Assembly: GCF_020164745.1 (NCBI RefSeq)
Contig: NZ_JAIUGV010000005.1
Location: forward strand, 370,692-434,691
From: Mesorhizobium sp. ES1-4
GTDB taxonomy: Bacteria; Pseudomonadota; Alphaproteobacteria; Rhizobiales; Rhizobiaceae
DNA length: 64,000 nucleotides
Reading direction: 5' to 3'
Notes under the pieces: model-generated
Databases searched by the model: none
Told to the model about the DNA's origin: nothing
The model's input: the letters and a program-made list of their open reading frames with translations, nothing else
Position numbers and translations under genes: made by a program
Shown: positions 37,479 through 45,201 of the stretch, piece by piece
Position numbering within the stretch: the first letter of the stretch is position 1
Layout of the letters: each line of letters begins with the position of its first letter

Positions 37479-38255
37479 TTGGTTTCGCGCCATCCGGCAA
37501 GCATGCTCGCGACCGTGCGCCGCTATGAGGCGGCCGGCTTTCGCGCCTGGCCCGCGGCCGCCGTCCACTATGACGGCACCTGGGTGGTGCGCCTGACCGC
37601 CGGCCATCCCGCCAAGCGGCTGAACTCGGTCAATCCGCTCGATCCCGGCGACATCCAGCACATGGCCGACCGCATTGGTCGCGCGAGCCGCCGTTTCGAT
37701 GCCTACGGCCGGCCGTTGACGTTCCGCATGTCGCCACTGTCGGGTCCCGATCTTGCCAGCCATCTCGACAAGGAGGGCTGGAGCCGGTTCGACGAATCAC
37801 TCGTCATGCGGCTGCCATTGGCCGACGCCCAGCTCGACGCCGCCATGGACCAGATTCCGCTCAAGGACATCAGCCGCTTCATCGGTGCATTGCTCAAGGT
37901 CAGCGGCTCCAACGTATCGCTGCGGCCGGGCCTGTCGGAGATCATCGGCGCCATCCAGCCCGAAGCCGGACTGTTTGCGCTCGAGAACGGGACGGAGCCG
38001 CTGGCGACACTGATCTGCGTGCATGACGGCGATCTCGCCGGCTTGTTCGAGGTCGCCACCGACAAGGCGGCACGCAACAAGGGGCACGGCCGCAATCTGA
38101 TCCTGTCGGCGCTGAAATGGGCGAGACTGCGCGGCGCGCGGGAAGCCTGGCTGCAGGTCGAGGCCGGTAACGCGCCGGCGCTGGCGCTCTACCGTGCGCT
38201 CGGCTTCGAGGAAGTCTATCGCTATCACTACCGCCGGCCGCCCGGACATGAATGA
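37479..38255 (+). CDS. GNAT-family N-acetyltransferase
   Basis: Acetyl-CoA-dependent transferase of 258 residues with one clear GNAT domain at the C-terminus: acetyl-CoA contacts in DKAARNKGHGRNLILSALKW near 192-211 and the closing QVEAGNAPALALYRALGFEE at about 225-244. The N-terminal half is a degenerate GNAT-like region. Start: TTG at 37479 has GGAG ten bases upstream and lies five bases after the argJ stop; ATG at 37503 would shorten it by eight residues. Its stop overlaps mutT by eight bases. Placement after argJ is common in rhizobia, but the substrate is unknown. Confidence 0.85.
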   Translation: MVSRHPASMLATVRRYEAAGFRAWPAAAVHYDGTWVVRLTAGHPAKRLNSVNPLDPGDIQHMADRIGRASRRFDAYGRPLTFRMSPLSGPDLASHLDKEGWSRFDESLVMRLPLADAQLDAAMDQIPLKDISRFIGALLKVSGSNVSLRPGLSEIIGAIQPEAGLFALENGTEPLATLICVHDGDLAGLFEVATDKAARNKGHGRNLILSALKWARLRGAREAWLQVEAGNAPALALYRALGFEEVYRYHYRRPPGHE

Positions 38256-38670
38256 TCTGGCGTCCAGCGGCAAGCGCCTGCTCCTGGTCGCCGCTTGCGC
38301 GCTGGTCGACGCCGACGGCCGCGTGCTGCTGGCACAGCGGCCGCAAGGCAAACAGCTTGCCGGCCTGTGGGAATTTCCCGGCGGCAAGGTCGAAGCCGGC
38401 GAGACGCCCGAGCAATGTCTCGTCCGTGAACTGCATGAGGAGATCGGCGTCGAAACCGAGATCCCATGCCTGGCGCCGCTGACCTTCGCAAGTCACTCCT
38501 ACGACGACTTCCATTTGCTGATGCCGCTGTTCGTCTGCCGTCGTTTCCGCGGCATCGCCCAGCCGAGGGAAGGCCAGGCGCTGAAATGGGTGCGGCCGAA
38601 ACAGATGCGCGACTATCCGATGCCGCCAGCCGATGAGCCATTGATCCCGTTCCTGATCGATCTCCTCTGA
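38248..38670 (+). CDS. mutT: 8-oxo-dGTP diphosphatase MutT
   Basis: Nudix hydrolase that removes oxidised dGTP from the nucleotide pool and so prevents A:T to C:G transversions. The 140 residues contain a full Nudix box, GGKVEAGETPEQCLVRELHEE then IGVE, at about 39-63, with the REL/EE metal ligands intact. Length and the flanking FPGG and LKWVRP segments match MutT rather than other Nudix enzymes. It overlaps the end of the GNAT gene by eight bases, so it depends on upstream translation. Confidence 0.9.
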   Translation: MNDLASSGKRLLLVAACALVDADGRVLLAQRPQGKQLAGLWEFPGGKVEAGETPEQCLVRELHEEIGVETEIPCLAPLTFASHSYDDFHLLMPLFVCRRFRGIAQPREGQALKWVRPKQMRDYPMPPADEPLIPFLIDLL

Positions 38671-38794
38671 GGATCGAGAGCTGATTGGACCACGATCCGC
38701 ATCAGCCAGCGTTAATGGAAGATTTATCTTGGCGTGAAAAATTGATGCATGGCCGTTTTCGTGCGGTCGCCGCCACTCGCTGGGGAGCGATAGA

Positions 38795-39109
38795 ATGAGC
38801 CTGGACAGAGATTGGGATTCGATTCGGCCCGATCGCGGTTTTCGTGCCGCCGATGCCGGCATGGGTGTCCTGCGGGTCACGCTGCTGTTCGGATCGGCCG
38901 CGGTGGCGCTGGCGCTGATCGCGGCCCCTTTCCTCGACAGCCAGACGCGCTCGCAAACGGCCCGCGATGATTTCCCCGGCCTCGACATGACCGCCACCGG
39001 TGCGATCAACCATCGCAGCACCTATACGGTGCGCCGCAGCGTATTGCAGGCCGAGCCCGGCGGGGTCTGCATTATCCGCTCCGATGGCAAAAGCAGCGGC
39101 GACTGCTGA
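38795..39109 (+). CDS. Conserved small membrane protein next to pilin gene
   Basis: Function unknown. The 104 residues have one membrane helix (about 25-45, VLRVTLLFGSAAVALALIAAP). An extracytoplasmic tail contains YTVRRSVLQAEPGGVCIIRSDG, shown here as YTVRRSVLQAEPGG and VCIIRSDG, and two cysteines that could pair. The start has GGGGAG eight bases upstream. I recall similar proteins next to Flp pilin genes in other rhizobia, and the spacing here (110 bases) is consistent with a link, but this is memory rather than proof. Confidence 0.75.
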   Translation: MSLDRDWDSIRPDRGFRAADAGMGVLRVTLLFGSAAVALALIAAPFLDSQTRSQTARDDFPGLDMTATGAINHRSTYTVRRSVLQAEPGGVCIIRSDGKSSGDC

Positions 39110-39219
39110 CGAAGGTTGAGACATCTCCGAAAGGCGGCGATTTCACCGCCTGTTAAGCCTGTGCCGTTAACCTTTCTTAACAGATCGGCGCTAAGGTCGT
39201 GGCAAGGGGAAATAAGGTG

Positions 39220-39399
39220 ATGACAACAGTGCTGCTACGCTTTCTGAAGGACGAGAACGGCGCCACGGCAGTCGAATACGGCCTGATTGTGTGCGTGCTG
39301 TCGCTGACGATCATCGGCGGTATCGGCCAGGTCTTCAATTCGCTGACCTGGTTGTTCAGCGACAATACCAGCAGGCTTGCCAACGCCTTCGCGCCCTAG
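39220..39399 (+). CDS. Flp-family type IVb pilin
   Basis: Major-subunit-like prepilin of the Flp/Tad type, 59 residues. A short basic leader MTTVLLRFLKDENG precedes the processing site G/ATAVEYGLI, with the conserved glutamate at +5 and the hydrophobic helix VCVLSLTIIGGIGQVF. The start ATG at 39220 follows AAGGGGA; GTG at 39199 would add seven residues. No cpa/tad assembly genes or prepilin peptidase are present in the window, so the pilin must use machinery encoded elsewhere. Confidence 0.88.
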   Translation: MTTVLLRFLKDENGATAVEYGLIVCVLSLTIIGGIGQVFNSLTWLFSDNTSRLANAFAP

Positions 39400-39418
39400 C
39401 CTTCTGCCCTCGAAAGGG

Positions 39419-40279
39419 TCAATGTCCCTCAGGCTTCTCCAAAATAGCCTTTAGCGAAACTTTGGCCGAACCCGGCTTCAGCGGCTTTTGCTGAGACGCG
39501 TCGGGCGCCCAGCCGGACATCCAGACAATCGAGAAGCTTGCCCTGATGCGACCATCGGGATCGGAAAAGCGCTCGGCGTAGATTTCCGCGGCGCGGGCGA
39601 ACAACTTGCGTGAGCCCGGCCGCCGGCTGCGGTCGGCAAGCGCGCTGGTTTCGCCCATGGCACGCAGATCGGCCATCAGGGCAAACAGGTTGGCATAGCG
39701 TACCGTCACGGTCTCGACGTCGGCGACCGGCAGCGCGAAACCCGCGCGCTGCAGCAGTGCGCCGGCGTCGCGCACATCGGTGAATGGCGCGACACGCGGG
39801 CTGGCGCCACCGTAGAGCTCGGTCTCGGCGACAAGCAGGCTTTCCCGCAGTTCCGAAAGCGTCCCGGAGCCGGCGAAGGCGCCAAGGAAAAGTCCGTCCG
39901 GCCGCAGCGCGCGGCGGATCTGGATCAGCATGCCCGGGATGTCGTTCATCGTTTGCAGCGACAAAAGCGACACCACCAGATCGAGCCCCCGCGGCTCGAA
40001 CGGCACGGTTTCCAGCGGTGCGATCATGCCGGCGGCACCATTCAGGAAAGCCGCGTCCGTCTCGACACGGGCGATATCGGCTACCTTGCCGCTCTGTGCA
40101 AGGACATCGGCCGCGGCCGAGGTCTGGCAAAACAGCACCGCCGCCTTGGCGAACCGGCGCTCGACGGCACCGAGCCGGTCGGCAAGATCTTCGGCGGCGC
40201 GATGCATGAGGAAGTCGGCACCGCCAACCGGATGGGTCAGCGCGCGCCGCTTGTGCGCCAGCCACAGAGAGGTATCCAT
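39419..40279 (-). CDS. SAM-dependent methyltransferase-like protein (BioC/NDUFAF5 type)
   Basis: Predicted cytoplasmic class I methyltransferase-fold protein of 286 residues. The domain is of the Methyltransf_11 kind, with LDLVVSLLSLQTMNDIPGML near 100-120 and LRPDGLFLGAFAG near 130. The glycine-rich motif I that binds SAM in active enzymes is weak here, so activity is uncertain; mitochondrial NDUFAF5 homologues act on complex I. The ATG at 40279 is preferred over TTG at 40291. It is divergent from comF, 77 bases apart, an arrangement I recall as common in rhizobia. Confidence 0.78.
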   Translation of the reverse strand: MDTSLWLAHKRRALTHPVGGADFLMHRAAEDLADRLGAVERRFAKAAVLFCQTSAAADVLAQSGKVADIARVETDAAFLNGAAGMIAPLETVPFEPRGLDLVVSLLSLQTMNDIPGMLIQIRRALRPDGLFLGAFAGSGTLSELRESLLVAETELYGGASPRVAPFTDVRDAGALLQRAGFALPVADVETVTVRYANLFALMADLRAMGETSALADRSRRPGSRKLFARAAEIYAERFSDPDGRIRASFSIVWMSGWAPDASQQKPLKPGSAKVSLKAILEKPEGH

Positions 40280-40356
40280 TATAGGCTGCAAGGGATGGGT
40301 CCTTGTATGTCCGCGCCCCGATATGGTTGGTATGGTGGCGACGAGGAACTATTCAG

Positions 40357-41169
40357 GTGGCCGATCCGATGCCCAAGATCAAGTCCGACGAGATCGGGAA
40401 GCTGGCCAGGTCGGCAGCCCGATCGGCTCTGGGCTGGCCGGCGCGCATCCTGTTTCCACCGGTCTGCGCCGGTTGCCGCCGTCAGGTCTCGCAGCCCGGT
40501 GTGCTGTGTGGTGCCTGCTGGCCGCAGCTGCGGCTGCTGGAGCGGCCGTGGTGCCCGGTGATGGGCACGCCGTTCACCCACCACATGGGCGACGGGTTTC
40601 TGTCGGCGGAGGCGATCGCCGATCCGCCGCCCTTCGAACGGGCGCGGGCGGCGGTCGCCTATTCCGGGGTTGCGCGCCAGATGGTGCAGGGCCTGAAATA
40701 CCAGGACCGTACGGATCTCGCTCCCTGGATGGCGCGCTGGATGGTACGTGTCGGCGCCGATCTCATCGCCGACGCGGACGTGGTGGTGCCGGTGCCGCTG
40801 CACTGGCGCCGTTTTTTCAGGCGGCGGTTCAACCAATCGGCGGAACTGGCGCGCGCGGTTTGCGATCTCAGCGGACTGTCGTTCGCGCCTTCCGCCATGG
40901 GGCGCGTGAAAATCACCCGCCAGCAGGTCGGGCTGGAGCGGCGGGAGCGTGAGGAGAACGTGCGCGCAGCCTTTCGCGTGCCCGCCGAGGCCGAGATCGA
41001 GATTGCCGGCCGGCGTGTGCTCTTGATCGACGATGTCTACACCACAGGCGCCACCGTGCGTGCCGCCACCAAGGCCCTGAAAAAGGGAGGTGCGGCCGCC
41101 GTCGACGTGCTGACCTTTGCCCGTGTGTTGCCGGGGGACTTCCGGGCGGACGAGTCCGCGACTATATAA
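40357..41169 (+). CDS. comF: ComF-family phosphoribosyltransferase-like protein
   Basis: Double zinc-ribbon plus type I phosphoribosyltransferase domain, 270 residues. The ribbon is PPVCAGCRRQVSQPGVLCGACW near residues 34-55, shown as CAGC and CGAC pairs. The PRPP loop is VLLIDDVYTTGATVRAA near 226-242. ComF proteins act in DNA uptake in some bacteria, but in most Proteobacteria the role is unclear. The GTG at 40357 has GAGGA nine bases upstream; ATG at 40369 is the alternative. grxC follows by 24 bases, then the nitrilase and DUF1178 genes, likely one operon. Confidence 0.85.
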   Translation: MADPMPKIKSDEIGKLARSAARSALGWPARILFPPVCAGCRRQVSQPGVLCGACWPQLRLLERPWCPVMGTPFTHHMGDGFLSAEAIADPPPFERARAAVAYSGVARQMVQGLKYQDRTDLAPWMARWMVRVGADLIADADVVVPVPLHWRRFFRRRFNQSAELARAVCDLSGLSFAPSAMGRVKITRQQVGLERREREENVRAAFRVPAEAEIEIAGRRVLLIDDVYTTGATVRAATKALKKGGAAAVDVLTFARVLPGDFRADESATI

Positions 41170-41193
41170 GTCGGCAACGGAGCGGAATTCGTC

Positions 41194-41463
41194 ATGGTCG
41201 ATGTCACGATCTATACGCGTATGATGTGCGGTTACTGCACGGCGGCCAAGCGGCTGCTGGAGCGCAAGGGCGTCGCCTATACCGAGCGCGACGCTTCGTT
41301 TTCGCCGGAATTGCGCCAGGAGATGATGTCGCGGGCCCACGGGCGCACGACGTTTCCGCAGATTTTCATCGGCGACACGCATGTCGGCGGCTGCGACGAC
41401 CTCCATGATCTGGATGCAGAAGGCCGGCTGGACAAGCTGCTCGCCAACGGCTCGTCGAATTGA
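41194..41463 (+). CDS. grxC: Glutaredoxin 3
   Basis: Small glutathione-dependent thiol oxidoreductase, 89 residues. The active site is dithiol MCGYC (usually CPYC in E. coli) at residues 11-15. The cis-proline TTFPQIFIG is near 52 and the glutathione-binding HVGGCDDL near 63. Length matches GrxC (83-90). It is the second gene of the comF-grxC-nitrilase-DUF1178 run, ten bases before the next start. GrxC keeps ribonucleotide reductase and other proteins reduced. Confidence 0.93.
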   Translation: MVDVTIYTRMMCGYCTAAKRLLERKGVAYTERDASFSPELRQEMMSRAHGRTTFPQIFIGDTHVGGCDDLHDLDAEGRLDKLLANGSSN

Positions 41464-41473
41464 GGGTATGACA

Positions 41474-42352
41474 ATGGGTGTTTTCAAGGCGGCGGGTGTT
41501 TTCAAGGCGGCGGCAGTGCAGATGCGGTCAGGCGAGAGTCCCGAGCGCAACGCGGCCGACATGGAGCGGATGGTGCGCGAGGCGGCGGGCCAGGGTGCGA
41601 CCTATATCCAGACGCCGGAAATGACCGGTGCGCTCATCCGCGACAAGCAAGCGCGTACCGCCTCTTTCACCTCGGAGGACAAGGACATCGTCGTCTCGAC
41701 CGCGCGCGGGCTGGCGCGCGAACTCGGCGTGTTCCTGCATATCGGCTCGACCGCTATCCTGCGCGCTGACGGCAAGCTCGCCAACCGGGCGTTGCTGTTC
41801 GGTCCGGACGGCGCGACGCTCGCTACCTATGACAAGATCCACATGTTCGACGTCGATCTCGACAATGGCGAGAGCTGGCGTGAATCGGCCGCCTACGAGC
41901 CCGGCACGGAGGCCGTCGTCACCGGGATCGGGGAGGCGAAGCTCGGCTTTGCCGTCTGCTACGATCTGCGTTTTCCGCAATTGTTCCGCGCCGAGGCGAT
42001 GGCCGGGGCCGACCTGCTTTCCGTGCCCGCGGCCTTCACCCGCCAGACCGGCGAGGCGCACTGGCATGTGTTGCTGAGGGCACGCGCCATCGAGAACGGC
42101 GCCTTCGTCGTCGCCGCGGCGCAGGGCGGCCTGCATGAGGACGGCCGCGAGACCTATGGGCATTCGCTGATTGTCGATCCGTGGGGCCGCATCATGGCGG
42201 AAGCCGCGCATGACGAACCGGCCGTGATTGTCGCCGAGATCGACCCGGCACAGTCGATTGCCGCGCGCAAGAAGATCCCCAATCTCCGGAATGCGCGGGA
42301 TTTCACCATCGATGCCGGCGAGGCACCGCGTCTCAGGGGTGCCGCCTCTTGA
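41474..42352 (+). CDS. Carbon-nitrogen hydrolase (Nit2-like amidase)
   Basis: Nitrilase-superfamily amidase, 292 residues. The catalytic triad is visible: glutamate in IQTPEMTGAL, lysine in TYDKIHMFD and cysteine in GFAVCYDLRFPQLF, in the order and spacing of the Nit1/Nit2 branch, which removes deaminated glutathione or ketoglutaramate. Placement next to glutaredoxin supports a glutathione link. The ATG at 41474 is preferred because GAGGG lies eight bases upstream; ATG at 41468 is too close. The first 13 residues carry a tandem duplication (GVFKAAGVFKAA) that appears to add six residues before the usual KAAAVQM start. Confidence 0.9.
   Translation: MGVFKAAGVFKAAAVQMRSGESPERNAADMERMVREAAGQGATYIQTPEMTGALIRDKQARTASFTSEDKDIVVSTARGLARELGVFLHIGSTAILRADGKLANRALLFGPDGATLATYDKIHMFDVDLDNGESWRESAAYEPGTEAVVTGIGEAKLGFAVCYDLRFPQLFRAEAMAGADLLSVPAAFTRQTGEAHWHVLLRARAIENGAFVVAAAQGGLHEDGRETYGHSLIVDPWGRIMAEAAHDEPAVIVAEIDPAQSIAARKKIPNLRNARDFTIDAGEAPRLRGAAS
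41476..41511 (+). repeat. 18-bp in-frame tandem duplication
   Basis: GGGTGTTTTCAAGGCGGC occurs twice in a row (41476-41493 and 41494-41511) with no mismatch. It lies at the 5' end of the nitrilase gene and keeps frame. A perfect repeat suggests a recent duplication. Confidence 0.9.
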
Positions 42353-42774
42353 TCCGCTTTTCCCTGATCTGCGAAAACGAGCACGAGTTCGAGGGCTGGT
42401 TTCGCGGCAATGACGATTTCGACACCCAGAAGAAGCGCGGCTTTGTCGATTGCCCAAGCTGCGGCTCGCACAAGGTGCAAAAAGCCCTGATGGCGCCGGC
42501 CGTTTCCACGGCCCGCAAGCAGGAAACCATAGCGCTTGCCATGGGCGAGGCGCAGAAGCAGGCCATGGCGCAACTCAAGGCGATGGCCGAGAAGGTGCGC
42601 GAGAATGCCGACTATGTCGGCGACAAGTTCGCCGAGGAAGCGCGCAAGATCCACTTCGGCGAAACCGATGCGCGCGGCATCTATGGCGAGGCGACGCTGG
42701 AAGAGGCAAAGGGCCTTGCCGAGGACGGCGTCGATTTCATGCCGATACCGGTGTTTCCGGACGACCGCAACTGA
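42349..42774 (+). CDS. DUF1178 family protein
   Basis: Function unknown, conserved in alphaproteobacteria. The 141 residues start MIRFSLICENEHEFEGWF and carry a single CxxC knuckle DCPSCGSHKVQKALMAPAVS near 40-59, with an upstream cysteine that may complete a zinc ribbon. A helical, charged C-terminal half follows. The start is TTG at 42349, overlapping the nitrilase stop (TTGA), so translation is coupled. It ends the comF-grxC-nitrilase run, and four bases separate it from the convergent MarR gene. Confidence 0.88.
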   Translation: MIRFSLICENEHEFEGWFRGNDDFDTQKKRGFVDCPSCGSHKVQKALMAPAVSTARKQETIALAMGEAQKQAMAQLKAMAEKVRENADYVGDKFAEEARKIHFGETDARGIYGEATLEEAKGLAEDGVDFMPIPVFPDDRN

Positions 42775-42778
42775 GCGA

Positions 42779-43264
42779 TCAGCTCACGCTGCCGATCAGT
42801 TTTTCCAGCAGACGCGAAAGCGTTTCTTTTTCGGTCTGCGTCAGACCCGACAGGATCTGGTGCTCGTTCGCCACATGGGCGGTGACAGCCTCGTCGATCA
42901 GCGCGAGGCCTTTTTCGGTCAGCCGAACGACGATGCCGCGCCGGTCGTTGGGGTGTGGCGCGCGCTGGATCAATCCGGATGCCTCGAGCCGATCCAGCCT
43001 GTTGGTCATGGCGCCGGAGGTGACCATGGTGGCTTCATAAAGCGCTGTCGGCGTCAACGCGTAAGGCGAGCCCGAGCGGCGCAGCGTTGCCAGCACATCG
43101 AACTCTCCGGCCTGCAGTCCGAAACGGGCAAAGAGCGGCGCAAGCCGCTCGCGCGCGATCAGCGAGGCGACCTCGTTCAAGCGCCCGATCACCGCCATGG
43201 GCGACACGTCGAGATCCGGACGCTCCCGCTGCCACTGCTCGATGGCTTTCCCAGCACGGTCCAT
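42779..43264 (-). CDS. MarR-family transcriptional regulator
   Basis: Winged-helix repressor of 161 residues. The DNA-binding core is LTPTALYEATMVTSGAMTNRLDRLEASGLI (about 71-100), here split as LTPTALYEATMVTSGAMTN and RLDRLEASGLIQR, followed by the wing NDRRGIVVRLTEKG. It is divergent from the EamA transporter gene with 95 bases between starts and two operator-like palindromes there, so it most likely represses itself and the transporter. The inducer is unknown. Confidence 0.9.
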   Translation of the reverse strand: MDRAGKAIEQWQRERPDLDVSPMAVIGRLNEVASLIARERLAPLFARFGLQAGEFDVLATLRRSGSPYALTPTALYEATMVTSGAMTNRLDRLEASGLIQRAPHPNDRRGIVVRLTEKGLALIDEAVTAHVANEHQILSGLTQTEKETLSRLLEKLIGSVS

Positions 43265-43280
43265 CTGCTCACCATCATGT

Positions 43281-43321
43281 ATCTTGACGTTAAGAATCTT
43301 TTCGTTATCTTACCTCAAGAT
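43281..43321. promoter_or_regulatory. Tandem MarR operator-like palindromes
   Basis: Two sites share the half-site ATCTT/AAGAT: ATCTTGACGTTAAGAAT (43281-43297), where CTTGACGTTAAG pairs at 10 of 12 positions, and ATCTTACCTCAAGAT (43307-43321), a perfect five-base inverted repeat. They lie between the divergent MarR and EamA genes. Confidence 0.7.
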
Positions 43322-43359
43322 GCAATGCCGGCCAAGGCCGCACGCGACAGGGCTCGACC

Positions 43360-44250
43360 ATGAAATTTCTCTGGGATTCGGCGCTCGGCCTGCTGGTCGT
43401 CACCGGCGGCCTGCTTGGCCTGACGCTGCCTTTCGGCAAGCTCGCCACGGCGGCGGGCGTGCCAGCGATGGTCTGGGCCTTCGTCATCTCGCTCGGCGCC
43501 GGCGGCGTGCTTCTCGTCGTGTTACTGCTGCGCGGCCAGCGTATCCGCCTCACCGCGCACAAACTGCGTTATTTCTTCGTCACGGCGGCAGTGTCCTATG
43601 CCGTCCCCAATCTCCTGATGTTTTCGGCCATTCCGCATCTGGGCGCCGGCTATACCGGCATCATGTTCACGCTGTCGCCGGTCATCACGCTGGTGTTTTC
43701 GATCCTGCTCGGTGTCCGGCGCCCCAACATCGCCGGCATCGCCGGTATCGCCGTCGGATTCGTCGGCGCGGTCATGGTGGCGGTGACGCGCGGCGAGGCC
43801 GGCCAGCCTGCCGAAATCTTCTGGGTCGTCATGGGCCTGCTCATTCCAGTCAGCCTCGCCGCCGGCAACATCTACCGGACGATCGACTGGCCGGAAGCAA
43901 CCGGGCCCATCGAACTCGCGGTCGGCAGCCACCTGGCCTCCGCGGCGATGCTGCTCGTCGGCATCCTGACCTTGCTTGGCGGCAAGGCTTTCACCCAACT
44001 CGGCACCGTACCGCTCATCGTCGTGGCGCAGATGGCCTCGGCATCGGCGATGTTTGCTTTCTTCTTCAGGCTGCAGGCGGTGGGCGGCCCGGTCTATCTC
44101 AGTCAGATCGGCTATGTCGCGGCGGCCGTCGGGCTGTTTGCCGGCACGATCTTCCTGGGCGAGCACTATCAGTTGCTGACCTGGGTCGGCGCCGCTATCA
44201 TCACCGCCGGCGTGTTCATCACCACGAAGGCGCAGAGCCAGAAGGGCTGA
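43360..44250 (+). CDS. DMT-superfamily (EamA) transporter
   Basis: Inner-membrane exporter of 296 residues with ten predicted helices in two EamA halves; the first begins LGLLVVTGGLLGLTLPFGKL. It differs from the other EamA protein at 23377-24279 in sequence and is not a duplicate. The divergent MarR gene and shared operators suggest an inducible efflux pump whose substrate is also the MarR ligand, the usual logic of such pairs; this is inference. Confidence 0.87.
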   Translation: MKFLWDSALGLLVVTGGLLGLTLPFGKLATAAGVPAMVWAFVISLGAGGVLLVVLLLRGQRIRLTAHKLRYFFVTAAVSYAVPNLLMFSAIPHLGAGYTGIMFTLSPVITLVFSILLGVRRPNIAGIAGIAVGFVGAVMVAVTRGEAGQPAEIFWVVMGLLIPVSLAAGNIYRTIDWPEATGPIELAVGSHLASAAMLLVGILTLLGGKAFTQLGTVPLIVVAQMASASAMFAFFFRLQAVGGPVYLSQIGYVAAAVGLFAGTIFLGEHYQLLTWVGAAIITAGVFITTKAQSQKG

Positions 44251-44306
44251 GGCGCTGATTGCTGGCCTGGCGGCACCGGCCGCTCAATGCCGAATACCGA
44301 GAAAGC

Positions 44307-45056
44307 TCAGACCGATCCTTTTTCCGCCAGCACCATGTAGTTGACGTCCATATCCTTCGATCGCGACCAGCGGTCGGCAAGCGGATTGTAGGTGACGCCG
44401 GTGCGGTCGATGACGGTCAGGCCGGCGCCGCCTAGCGCCTTTTCCAACTCTTCCGGGCGCACCAGCTTGCCGAACTGATGGGTGCCGCGCGGCAGCCAGC
44501 GCAGGACGTATTCAGCGCCGATGATGGCGAGACCGAGCGCCTTCAGCGTGCGGTTGATGGTGGCCACGAACATGATGCCGCCGGGCCGGACCATCTGTCC
44601 GCATTTGGCGACGAACAGGTCGATGTCGGCGACATGCTCGACCACTTCCATGTTGAGAATGACGTCGAATGTCTCGCCGGCCTCGGCGAGATCTTCCGCC
44701 GTCGTGGCACGATAGTCGATATTCACATTACCTTCTGCGGCATGCAGTTTCGCCACCTCTATGTTTGTCTCGGAGGCGTCCGCTCCGACCACCTCGGCAC
44801 CGAGCCGCGCCATCGGCTCGCACAAAAGGCCACCGCCGCAGCCGATGTCGAGAATACGCAAGCCCTCGAACGGCCGCGCCGCGCGCGGGTCGCGGCCGAA
44901 ACGCGCCGCGATCTGGTCGCGGATGTAGGAAAGCCGGATCGGATTGAATTTGTGCAGCGGACGAAACTTGCCGTTCGGGTTCCACCATTCGGCGGCAAGA
45001 GCGGAAAAGCGTTCCACTTCTCCGGCATCGATCGTCGATCGTCGGGGCTCAGGCAT
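44307..45056 (-). CDS. ubiG: Ubiquinone biosynthesis O-methyltransferase
   Basis: SAM-dependent methyltransferase that carries out both O-methylation steps of ubiquinone synthesis. The 249 residues contain [20 protein letters not shown] near 69-88 (SAM motif I), [18 protein letters not shown] text ([15 protein letters not shown]) near 136 and the C-terminal [11 protein letters not shown] region that is typical of UbiG/Coq3. The N-terminal [20 protein letters not shown] is also diagnostic. The ATG at 45056 follows GAGGAGA by seven bases; the frame from 45098 is less likely. The gene lies 145 bases from the hybrid kinase end. Confidence 0.95.
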   Translation of the reverse strand: MPEPRRSTIDAGEVERFSALAAEWWNPNGKFRPLHKFNPIRLSYIRDQIAARFGRDPRAARPFEGLRILDIGCGGGLLCEPMARLGAEVVGADASETNIEVAKLHAAEGNVNIDYRATTAEDLAEAGETFDVILNMEVVEHVADIDLFVAKCGQMVRPGGIMFVATINRTLKALGLAIIGAEYVLRWLPRGTHQFGKLVRPEELEKALGGAGLTVIDRTGVTYNPLADRWSRSKDMDVNYMVLAEKGSV

Positions 45057-45201
45057 CGGTTGGTCTCCTCGGACGCTAGGAAGTCGGGCGTGAGGCATCG
45101 AATGTCAAGGCGCCATTTTCCTCTGCTGACATCGCGGCGCTCCATGTCAGGCGATGAACCGGAGGCGTGCGCGATAACAGCGACGCCGTTTTCGATCCCG
45201 G

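Noticed and set aside
35326..37500. 724-codon minus-strand frame joining the TetR gene to sequence opposite argJ
   Set aside because: Only the last 199 codons read as a TetR protein, with their own ribosome-binding site; the rest is antisense to argJ.
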